7,119 bases of DNA from Deltaproteobacteria bacterium. GTDB taxonomy: Bacteria; Desulfobacterota; DSM-4660; Desulfatiglandales; HGW-15. Location: the NCBI GenBank assembly GCA_030671095.1, contig DAOVAK010000134.1, forward strand, positions 1 to 7,119, written 5' to 3'. Below the pieces are notes generated by a model that saw only the letters and a program-made list of their open reading frames with translations, was not told the origin of the DNA and did not search any database. Shown piece by piece: positions 1-4,608 of the stretch; positions within the stretch are counted from its first letter, which is position 1; the number at the start of each line of letters is the position of its first letter. The translations under genes and the position numbers were made by a program.

Positions 1-226
1 CTCCATAGTCCTCGGATACACGATATCCATTCCGCGAGATTATGTGGTTGCACATGTCAATGCTTGATTCAATGGCTACAATAAAATGATATTTCGTACT
101 CCCGATTTTATCTGGGTCGTTAAGAAACTCATCTTGAGGTAGTTTTGCAATATCTGTAAGACGAGCAACGCTCTTTCTGAGTTCAGAGACTAACTTAACC
201 ATTTTTTCTTGATCAAACTGGGGCAT
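1..226 (-). CDS. hepT: HepT-like HEPN (DUF86) toxin, N-terminal 75 residues, cut by the window edge
   Basis: Reading leftward from ATG at 226-224, the frame stays open to the window edge and begins MPQFDQEKMVKLVSELRKS. It is helical and charged, with IGSTKYHFIVAIESSIDMCNHI in the middle; the 'KYHFIVAIEAxIDMCNHII' pattern is typical of DUF86/HepT proteins. These are HEPN ribonucleases of the MntA-HepT toxin-antitoxin system. The catalytic RX4-6H motif and the tyrosine that MntA modifies lie in the C-terminal half, which is outside the window, so catalytic integrity cannot be judged. The family is usually about 110-145 residues, so roughly half is present. The start codon lies inside the 3' end of mntA (14-bp overlap), which implies translational coupling and co-transcription. 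Family assignment is firm; toxicity is inferred. Confidence 0.86.
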   Translation of the reverse strand, partial: MPQFDQEKMVKLVSELRKSVARLTDIAKLPQDEFLNDPDKIGSTKYHFIVAIESSIDMCNHIISRNGYRVSEDYG

Positions 227-641
227 TTATGACCTCGTGCAGGTATCGACGGTGAAATGGAGCAAAATCGAAGTATTGCTTCAAAATCAGTCCCTCAAAA
301 TCTGCTCGCATGTTAGGATCCCTATCCACTACTATCCTCCCATTACGAATTACACTTTGGCAAAATGACAACGGCGCCCGATTGATGATCCGGATGTCCA
401 TTGGATATTTGATAACTCTTTCAAGTTTGCTTTCTAAGTTAAGCTCATAATTCAAAGGGCTATTCGGTTCCACATTGGTAATAACACCCAGGTCTATGTC
501 AGAGAAAGAATCTTCTGTCACAAAAGAACCAAATAGATAAGCAGCAGTAATCTCATCACATTCGCTGTGCAAGTAAGATGAAATTTTCTTTACAACAGCC
601 TCCTTTTGAGACGATTTTAATTTGTGTTTCATAGTGATCAT
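213..641 (-). CDS. mntA: MntA-like minimal nucleotidyltransferase antitoxin
   Basis: A 142-residue minimal nucleotidyltransferase (MNT). In characterised MntA-HepT pairs the antitoxin adds AMP units to a tyrosine of HepT and so inactivates the RNase. The active site is visible: G38-S39 in YLFGSF, then D48 and D50 in SDIDLGV, and a third acidic residue D82 in YPMDIRIINRAP. The spacing is GS-X8-DxD, two residues shorter than the GS-X10-DxD often quoted for the family. The tail (ADFEGLILKQYFDFAPFHRRYLHEV) matches the usual helical end. The start chosen is M1 at 641, with GGAG 10 nt and AGGA 4 nt upstream; M4 at 632 is an alternative. It overlaps hepT by 14 bp in antitoxin-first order. The region is AT-rich compared with the metabolic genes to the right, in keeping with horizontal gain. 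Confidence 0.9.
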   Translation of the reverse strand: MITMKHKLKSSQKEAVVKKISSYLHSECDEITAAYLFGSFVTEDSFSDIDLGVITNVEPNSPLNYELNLESKLERVIKYPMDIRIINRAPLSFCQSVIRNGRIVVDRDPNMRADFEGLILKQYFDFAPFHRRYLHEVINAPV

Positions 642-676
642 TGAATCCTGTCTCCGAAGAAATCACTGCACTTTTT

Positions 677-701
677 CAAAAACCCAACCCGGCGAAGCCG
701 G
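677..701 (-). terminator. Terminator-like GC hairpin, minus strand
   Basis: On the minus strand CCGGC (701-697), loop TTC, GCCGG (693-689) forms a compact 5-bp stem. It is followed after six bases by five Ts (682-678). The gap between stem and T-run makes it weaker than a classical intrinsic terminator. It lies about 40 bp upstream of mntA in the same direction, so it could insulate the toxin-antitoxin pair from transcription coming from the right. Confidence 0.3.
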
Positions 702-707
702 AACCAA

Positions 708-738
708 ATTGAATATTGACGATTGAATATTGACGATT
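708..738. repeat. 14-bp tandem repeat, 2.2 copies
   Basis: The unit ATTGAATATTGACG occurs at 708-721 and again without change at 722-735, followed by ATT, the start of a third copy. Because 14 is not a multiple of three, it shifts any reading frame crossing it, which argues against coding. It adjoins the GC hairpin at 689-701 upstream of mntA. Copy number of such short tandem arrays often varies between strains. Confidence 0.85.
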
Positions 739-1064
739 TGTGGTATCGCTTCGCTCTGTCTTTTCTACTAAAATCGATAGAATTCCTTAAATATTCAATC
801 TGACTATGGCATAAATCATGCGCAAACATGATGTGATTTGAACAAATAGGTACTAAAGCAGTTCCGACTCTCTTACCCGCTGGGGCAGGGTTTCGAGGTT
901 GGGTATCTGGTCCACCGTCTCGGCATCCGCGCCTTTCCCTGGCCCAGACCTGGTCTTACCTGTCAATTCCAAAAGATCCTTTCTTAAGCAATACACCTGA
1001 GTCGTCCTCTCAAATCGATTTAATCGCGCCAGGGCGGGAAGGTTGAATTTGCCGTTGTTTTTTC

Positions 1065-1093
1065 TTGACAAAACCCCAACCTTATTTTACGTT
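1065..1093 (+). promoter_or_regulatory. Possible sigma-70 promoter of the iclR gene
   Basis: A perfect -35 hexamer TTGACA lies at 1065-1070. A 17-bp spacer leads to TACGTT (1088-1093), only a 3/6 match to the -10 consensus. The weak -10 box runs into the operator-like half-sites beginning at 1092, as expected if the regulator represses itself. A start point near 1100 would leave almost no leader before the ATG at 1112, which weakens this exact placement. Confidence 0.3.
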
Positions 1094-1119
1094 GCAAAAC
1101 AAGGTTTCGCAATGCAAAA
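1092..1119. promoter_or_regulatory. Candidate IclR-type operator: three half-sites over the iclR start
   Basis: TTGCAAAAC (1092-1100), spacer AAG, GTTTCGCAA (1104-1112) form an inverted repeat with 8 of 9 positions paired. The right arm also pairs with the following bases: TTTCGCA (1105-1111), one central base, TGCAAAA (1113-1119), 6 of 7 paired. The three half-sites thus share the core TTTYGCA in alternating orientation. IclR-family proteins bind such short palindromes as dimers or dimer pairs and commonly control their own gene. Position over the ribosome-binding site and start codon supports autorepression. No similar site was found in front of livK. Confidence 0.45.
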
Positions 1120-1909
1120 TTCCACCCAAACAAGATATCATATCCATTCTCTGGGTCGCGGATTGAAAATCCTTGAATTGCTGGCCCAAAGCAGGGAGCC
1201 CCTTACCCTGAGCCGCATCGCCGCGGCCATGGCACTGACGCTGCCCACCGCCTATCGCTTCCTGTTCACACTGGAATCCCTCGGCTACGTGGACAAAGAC
1301 CCGGATATGAAGTCTTATCGCGTATCCCCAAAGGTGCTGGCGCTCGGTTACGGCGCGTTTCAATCCTCGGACCTTTGGCAAACTGCACACCCCTATCTGT
1401 TGCGCGCCAGCAGGGACCATGGCGAAACCTTTAATCTGGCTATCCTGGACGGGATGAATATCCTTTACATCGATCGAATCAAAACCCAGAAAATTCTGAC
1501 CATCAATCTTGAAATCGGTTCAAAACTGCCCGCGTACTGCACGTCCATGGGCCGAGTCCTCCTGGCATTTTTGCCTCAGGAACAGGCCTTGAAAATTATT
1601 GAACAAACCTCAAAGAAAGCCATGACGCCCCACACGGTTTTGTCTACCGAAGCCCTCAAAGGGGTACTGGAAAAGGTCAGGGTGGACGGCTATGCGGTCA
1701 ATGACGGAGAACTGGCCCTGGAACTCATCTCGGTGGCGGCGCCTGTCCGGAACAGAGATGGAAGAGTGGTGGCCGCCCTCAACATGGCGGTCAACGCGGC
1801 TCAATATCAAAAAGACACCATTCACCTAAAACTGGCGCCGGTGGTCAAAGCAGTGGCTCTTAGAATTTCCCAGGCACTGGGTTTGTATGAGGAGACCGAT
1901 CATAGATAA
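1112..1909 (+). CDS. IclR-family transcriptional regulator (PcaR/PobR-like subgroup)
   Basis: A 265-residue DNA-binding regulator. Residues about 12-73 form the N-terminal winged helix-turn-helix (SLGRGLKILELLA, then LTLSRIAAAMALTLPTAYRF and LESLGYV). Residues about 74-258 form the effector-binding domain, with YCTSMGRVLLAFLP at 142-155 and ISVAAPVRNRDGRVVAALN at 206-224. The latter pattern resembles the PcaR/PcaU/PobR branch, many of whose members sense aromatic or other catabolic acids, but the effector here is unknown. ATG 1112 is preferred over the upstream in-frame ATG at 1043: it has AAGG at 1101-1104 with 7-nt spacing, lies downstream of the likely promoter, and gives the normal family length. 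The 3' end overlaps the aminotransferase remnant by 23 bp, so the two were probably co-transcribed. It likely controls its own gene through the half-sites at 1092-1119 and originally the downstream enzyme. Confidence 0.95.
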   Translation: MQNSTQTRYHIHSLGRGLKILELLAQSREPLTLSRIAAAMALTLPTAYRFLFTLESLGYVDKDPDMKSYRVSPKVLALGYGAFQSSDLWQTAHPYLLRASRDHGETFNLAILDGMNILYIDRIKTQKILTINLEIGSKLPAYCTSMGRVLLAFLPQEQALKIIEQTSKKAMTPHTVLSTEALKGVLEKVRVDGYAVNDGELALELISVAAPVRNRDGRVVAALNMAVNAAQYQKDTIHLKLAPVVKAVALRISQALGLYEETDHR

Positions 1910-2189
1910 CAGTTTTGTATTTCACAGGCGTCTGGACCGTGACCTGTCCACGGCCGTCCGCGCCGAGGGCGTATGGATAACCGATGCTCAGGGCAAACAA
2001 TATTTGGACGCAGGCGGCGGGCCCATTTGCGTCAATGTGGGCCATGGCCGACGGGAAGTGGTGGAAGCTGTGGCAGCGCAGGCCCCCCCATTTACCATAA
2101 AAAAAAAGGAACTGGATCTGGTGGTTGAAATCATGGAATCAGACTTGAAAAAGTTTGGGTTCGGCCCATGCTTAGGGCCTGTTTTTTAG
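1887..2189 (+). pseudogene. Class III PLP aminotransferase with large internal in-frame deletion
   Basis: Residues 9-66 (NSFVFHRRLDRD... GVWITDAQGKQYLDAGGG... NVGHGRREVVEAVAAQA) match the N-terminal segment of class III (omega-amino acid) aminotransferases. Residues 66-90 (APPFTIKKKELDLVVEIMES) match the family's extreme C-terminus, where APPFTIT-EELD-LV follows the last core strand. The family is about 430-460 residues long; this frame has 100. Some 330-350 residues, including the PLP-binding lysine and the cofactor-binding loops, are missing, while the frame is kept. The join is near 2079-2091, beside a C7 run (2083-2089) and an A9 run (2099-2107). The product cannot be a working aminotransferase. 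The start overlaps iclR by 23 bp with only a weak upstream ribosome-binding site, consistent with coupled translation. A frameshift alone does not explain it: other frames after the join show no aminotransferase core. Assembly collapse is possible. Confidence 0.75.
2163..2187 (+). terminator. Intrinsic terminator-like hairpin at the end of the aminotransferase remnant
   Basis: GGCCC (2163-2167), loop ATGCTTA, GGGCC (2175-2179), followed by TGTTTTTT (2180-2187). The stem is short but all G-C, and the T-run follows within two bases. The T-run ends in the remnant's stop codon, so the hairpin overlaps the last codons. It would end or attenuate transcripts from iclR and imply that livK has its own promoter in 2188-2260, where I see only a TATTAT (2241-2246) without a convincing -35. 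Confidence 0.5.
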
Positions 2190-2192
2190 GTT

Positions 2193-2208
2193 GATGGCAA
2201 ACGCCATC
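2193..2208 (+). other. Small leader hairpin upstream of livK
   Basis: GATGGC (2193-2198), loop AAAC, GCCATC (2203-2208): a perfect 6-bp stem with a 4-base loop and no T-run. It lies in the 86-bp leader between the terminator and livK. A 20-codon frame (ATG 2194, stop 2254-2256) starts inside the stem, but its peptide is not notably rich in Leu, Val or Ile as an attenuation leader would be. Function unknown. Confidence 0.3.
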
Positions 2209-2261
2209 CATATGGACTTCCGCTCCGTTAAGGGATCGGATATTATTAACATCTAAGAGGA

Positions 2262-2268
2262 AAGGAGG
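2262..2268 (+). promoter_or_regulatory. Very strong Shine-Dalgarno site of livK
   Basis: AAGGAGG is complementary to the 16S rRNA 3' end over its full length and stands 7 nt before ATG 2276. It is the best ribosome-binding site in the window, in keeping with the need for excess binding protein over the membrane complex. Confidence 0.85.
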
Positions 2269-2275
2269 GTAAGAC

Positions 2276-3463
2276 ATGAAGAAGTTAACTTTTGGATTTT
2301 GTGCATTGTTTCTCGGTTTGGGTCTGATTCTGGGGGCAAACCCCTGTGTGGCTTCGGACACCGTCAAAGTGGGTGTGGTAGGCCCTCGTACGGGAACGGC
2401 TGCAGCGACGGGTAAGGCATTTGACGAGGGGATCAAGCTGGCCACGGATTATGTCAATGGCAAGGGCGGGGTCCTGGGCAAAAAACTGGAAATCGTCTTT
2501 GAAGACACGGCCGGGGCCCCTGACAAGGCTGCTTCCGGTTTTGAGAGACTGGTGATCCGGGACAAGGTTGCAATGGTGCTGGGTGAAAGTCACTCATCGG
2601 CAGCCCTGGCGGAAATCGAAGTGGCCAACCGGCTCAAGGTGCCCTTTATCGTGGCCGAAGCCTGGGCGGATCCCATTACCGCCAAAAACTATAAATTTGT
2701 CTTTCGCGCAGGCCCATCCAATTCGGGGGTGGTAAACCATACCATTGCCAAGTGGGTCTCCTATGAGAAATTCAAAAAGGCATATATTGTTGCTGAAAAT
2801 ACCGACTGGGGTCTTGGAATTGGGAAGCTGTGCAAGGCTGCCCTTGACAAGGCAGGCGTTGCCAACAAGACCCTGGTGACCGAGCGGAAAAGCCAGGATC
2901 ATTACACGGAGCTGGCCAAGATCAAAGCCTTTGATCCGGATGTAATCCTTGCATTTGTCTATGGCACCGGTCTCCACTACTTTGTGGCCCAGGCAGGCGA
3001 AATGAAGGTATCCCCCAAGGCCACGATCCTTGACGGCGCGGGTCCCCCGAGCCTATGGCCCGATTTCTGGAAAAACGTAGGCGATTACGGAAACCTTGAG
3101 TGCCTTGTGTCCTCCATGCATGAAAAGGTGGAGTTGACAAAGCTGGCCACCTATTTTCGTGAGGCCTATGTCAAGGAGTTCGGTAAGAAGCCTACCGACT
3201 ACAAGTCCAGATCCATATTTGATGCAATTCTCATCGCTGCGGACGCCATCAACAGGGCAGGCTCCACTGATCCGGACAAACTCGTCCAGGCCATTGAAAG
3301 CAGCAATCTCCTTGTGACTCGAGGGACTGCCAAATTTGACACCACCAAGGGAGGGCCATCCTATCATCACTGGATGCCGCCCATGCTGGTCATCCAGTGG
3401 CAGGACAAAAAGCAGGTGGTGCTCTATCCTCCTGAAGGAGCGACCGGGAAACTCATGAAATAG
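2276..3463 (+). CDS. livK: Periplasmic substrate-binding protein of a LIV/HAAT-type ABC transporter
   Basis: A 395-residue type I periplasmic binding protein (Peripla_BP_6 / LivK-LivJ family). It captures the solute in the periplasm and delivers it to the LivH-LivM permease. Residues 1-26 are a Sec signal peptide: KK, a long hydrophobic core (LFLGLGLILGA), and a likely cut after CVA or VAS; there is no proper lipobox. The mature protein opens with VKVGVVGPRTGTAAATGK, the first Rossmann-like strand and loop. GGVLGKKLEIVFEDTAG (64-80) and VLGESHSSAALA (101-112) follow, the latter being the usual ligand-contact loop. Length is near the usual 370-400. The leading position in the operon, signal peptide and strong ribosome-binding site all agree. 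Substrate is not readable; related proteins bind branched-chain amino acids, amides, urea or aromatic acids. The adjacent aminotransferase remnant favours an amino compound. The symbol is a family label. Confidence 0.93.
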   Translation: MKKLTFGFCALFLGLGLILGANPCVASDTVKVGVVGPRTGTAAATGKAFDEGIKLATDYVNGKGGVLGKKLEIVFEDTAGAPDKAASGFERLVIRDKVAMVLGESHSSAALAEIEVANRLKVPFIVAEAWADPITAKNYKFVFRAGPSNSGVVNHTIAKWVSYEKFKKAYIVAENTDWGLGIGKLCKAALDKAGVANKTLVTERKSQDHYTELAKIKAFDPDVILAFVYGTGLHYFVAQAGEMKVSPKATILDGAGPPSLWPDFWKNVGDYGNLECLVSSMHEKVELTKLATYFREAYVKEFGKKPTDYKSRSIFDAILIAADAINRAGSTDPDKLVQAIESSNLLVTRGTAKFDTTKGGPSYHHWMPPMLVIQWQDKKQVVLYPPEGATGKLMK

Positions 3464-3508
3464 GTCGACCCCTATCAGGTCGGGAAAGAAACTTTAACCA
3501 GATTTAAC

Positions 3509-3551
3509 CATGTAATGAACAGAAGGGCGCAGCCCTCTTGTTCATTACATG
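3509..3551. repeat. 43-bp near-perfect hairpin downstream of livK
   Basis: Arms 3509-3528 and 3532-3551 pair over 20 bp with loop GCA (3529-3531). Outer arms are CATGTAATGAACA and TGTTCATTACATG; inner arms are AGGGC and GCCCT. Only one A-C mismatch and one G-T wobble interrupt it. No T-run follows, so it is not a classical terminator. It starts 45 bp after the livK stop and would be a very stable 3' barrier to exonucleases. Just upstream, TTTAACCA occurs twice with 10-bp spacing (3493-3500 and 3503-3510). Confidence 0.85.
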
Positions 3552-3555
3552 CATT

Positions 3556-3697
3556 GAGACCTTTGAAAAATGCCCAATTTTGGTCAAAATCAAGGCGCGT
3601 GAGGATTTTAACCACAGGAATATATTGAATATTTCGAGGATTAAAATCCGAACGCAACGCAGAGATTGGGCAAAAGGGGGTGTTTTTCAAAGGTCTC
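3556..3697. mobile_element. 142-bp palindromic REP/MITE-like element between livK and livH
   Basis: The ends are perfect 15-bp inverted repeats: GAGACCTTTGAAAAA (3556-3570) and TTTTTCAAAGGTCTC (3683-3697). Inside, GCCCAAT (3572-3578) pairs with ATTGGGC (3665-3671), and GGATTTTAACC (3603-3613) pairs with GATTAAAATCC (3639-3649) at 10 of 11 positions. AATAT/ATATT near 3619-3633 closes the centre. It carries no transposase and no credible gene. The overall structure is that of a non-autonomous palindromic repeat. I recall similar sequences scattered through Desulfobacteraceae genomes, but cannot verify this here. CATTAC at 3543-3548 and 3699-3704 might be a target duplication, although the left copy is 7 bp from the repeat end. 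Confidence 0.7.
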
Positions 3698-3713
3698 GCA
3701 TTACGGCACCTTA

Positions 3714-3718
3714 AGAGG
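3714..3718 (+). promoter_or_regulatory. Ribosome-binding site fixing the livH start
   Basis: AGAGG, 7 nt before ATG 3726. It decides the livH start against the upstream in-frame ATG at 3666, which lies inside the palindromic element and would add 20 residues with no family similarity. Confidence 0.7.
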
Positions 3719-3725
3719 TATCTCC

Positions 3726-4583
3726 ATGTTTTCACTTGCCTTGATGAACGGGATCGTCATCGGCATGATATACGCCCTGTCGGCCCTCGGTGTGTCGCTG
3801 GTGGTGGGGATCATGAACGTGATCAACTTCGCCCACGGGGAGCTCTATATACTTGCAGGGTATTTCAGCTTTATCTTTGCAGATGCCCTCGGTTGGAACA
3901 TCTATATTTCCATGGCTGTCGCTGTGGGCCTGGTCTTCCTGTTCGGCATTCTGATCGAGTATACGCTCATCCGTCCCACCTATGGAAACGATATGTACTC
4001 TTTGATCCTGACCTTCATCCTTTCCATTGTGCTCCAGAACGCCTATCTCTTGATATTCGGGCCTTATCCCAACAAACCGCCCAACTGGGTGAAGGGGGCC
4101 ACCAACGTGCTCGGCCAATTTTACTATGGCAACCAGCGGCTGGCCGCCCTCGTGGCGGGTGTCATTGTTATTGTGGCCGTATTTATCATGCTGAAGAAGA
4201 CCTGGTTTGGAAAAATTATCAGGGCCGCCAGTCAGGACCGGGAGATGGCCGAATTGAACGGCATAAACACCACGTCGCTCAATATGCTGAGTTTCGGCCT
4301 GGGATGTGCACTCGCAGGTGCGGCTGGCGTTATCCTTGCGCCGGTGTTCCCTGTCTCACCCACCTCCGGGCTGCCGGTGGCCCTTACGGCCTTTGTGGTG
4401 GTGGTTTTGGGAGGGATGGGCTCCATGTGGGGCTGTATTGTGGGGGGGCTCACCCTGGGGTTGGTGGAAAATTTCGGGGCCGCGTTTATCTCCACCGGAT
4501 ACAAACATATCTTTGGCTTTATTATCCTGATCCTGGTATTGGCCGTAAGACCAGTGGGCCTCTTTGGACGGAGCGAGACCTAA
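3726..4583 (+). CDS. livH: LivH-type inner-membrane permease
   Basis: A 285-residue, highly hydrophobic permease of the LivH family; with LivM it forms the transmembrane channel for the solute delivered by the binding protein. About eight membrane segments can be seen (e.g. 8-30, 61-79, 91-112, 138-156, 215-230, 262-277). Family marks are the N-terminal MNVINFAHGELYILAGY (30-46), the cytoplasmic coupling loop IRAASQDREMAELNGI (165-180), which contacts the ATPases, then LSFGLGCALAGAAGVI, VVVLGGMGSMWG (225-236) and the C-terminal RPVGLFG. Length is normal (about 290). It is separated from livK by 262 bp of palindromic DNA, unusual for an operon whose other gaps are 25-107 bp. Permease role is certain by family; substrate unknown. 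Confidence 0.93.
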   Translation: MFSLALMNGIVIGMIYALSALGVSLVVGIMNVINFAHGELYILAGYFSFIFADALGWNIYISMAVAVGLVFLFGILIEYTLIRPTYGNDMYSLILTFILSIVLQNAYLLIFGPYPNKPPNWVKGATNVLGQFYYGNQRLAALVAGVIVIVAVFIMLKKTWFGKIIRAASQDREMAELNGINTTSLNMLSFGLGCALAGAAGVILAPVFPVSPTSGLPVALTAFVVVVLGGMGSMWGCIVGGLTLGLVENFGAAFISTGYKHIFGFIILILVLAVRPVGLFGRSET

Positions 4584-4597
4584 CATATCCAATTGCC

Positions 4598-4603
4598 GGA
4601 GGG
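4598..4603 (+). promoter_or_regulatory. Ribosome-binding site fixing a TTG start for livM
   Basis: GGAGGG, 5 nt before TTG 4609. No ATG or GTG occurs in frame nearby. The other in-frame TTG (4564) lies inside livH without a comparable site, so 4609 is the likely start. Confidence 0.75.
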
Positions 4604-4608
4604 TTCAC

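Larger units (their letters stand above)
642..1111. other. Intergenic region with no convincing gene
   Basis: This roughly 470-base stretch separates the leftward toxin-antitoxin pair from the rightward iclR gene. It contains a minus-strand GC hairpin (689-701), a 14-bp tandem repeat (708-738) and, at its right end, the probable iclR promoter and operator. Two minus-strand open frames cross it (638-829 and 853-1071), but neither resembles a family I recognise and both have features of chance frames. The left half is AT-rich like the toxin-antitoxin genes, while 853-1045 is visibly richer in GC, so a boundary between acquired and resident DNA may lie near 840-860. Confidence 0.6.

Noticed and set aside
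638..829. 63-codon minus-strand open frame abutting mntA
   Set aside because: It runs through the 14-bp tandem repeat and the GC hairpin, and its peptide (SIFNRQYSI...RLRRVGFL) looks like translated repeat DNA. The stop-start overlap with mntA is noted as a finding, but is not enough to call a gene.
853..1071. 72-codon minus-strand open frame
   Set aside because: It overlaps the iclR promoter area, has no recognisable domain and no good ribosome-binding site, and its composition looks like an antisense chance frame.
1043..1111. Upstream ATG 1043 as iclR start
   Set aside because: It would add 23 residues not seen in the family and would place translation across the TTGACA box. ATG 1112 has a better ribosome-binding site.
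2083..2107. Frameshift at the C7 or A9 run as the cause of the short aminotransferase
   Set aside because: No other frame downstream encodes the missing aminotransferase core before livK. The C-terminal segment is already in frame, so a deletion fits better.
2241..2246. TATTAT as a livK promoter -10 box
   Set aside because: It is a good -10 match, but no acceptable -35 lies 16-18 bp upstream (TTCCGC at 2218-2223), so no promoter was called.
2194..2256. 20-codon frame upstream of livK as an attenuator leader peptide
   Set aside because: The peptide has four Ile but no run of Leu, Val or Ile codons, no terminator/antiterminator pair follows, and its ribosome-binding site is poor.
3475..3735. 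86-codon minus-strand open frame between livK and livH
   Set aside because: It is almost wholly made of the hairpin and the 142-bp palindrome; the peptide is a by-product of the repeat.
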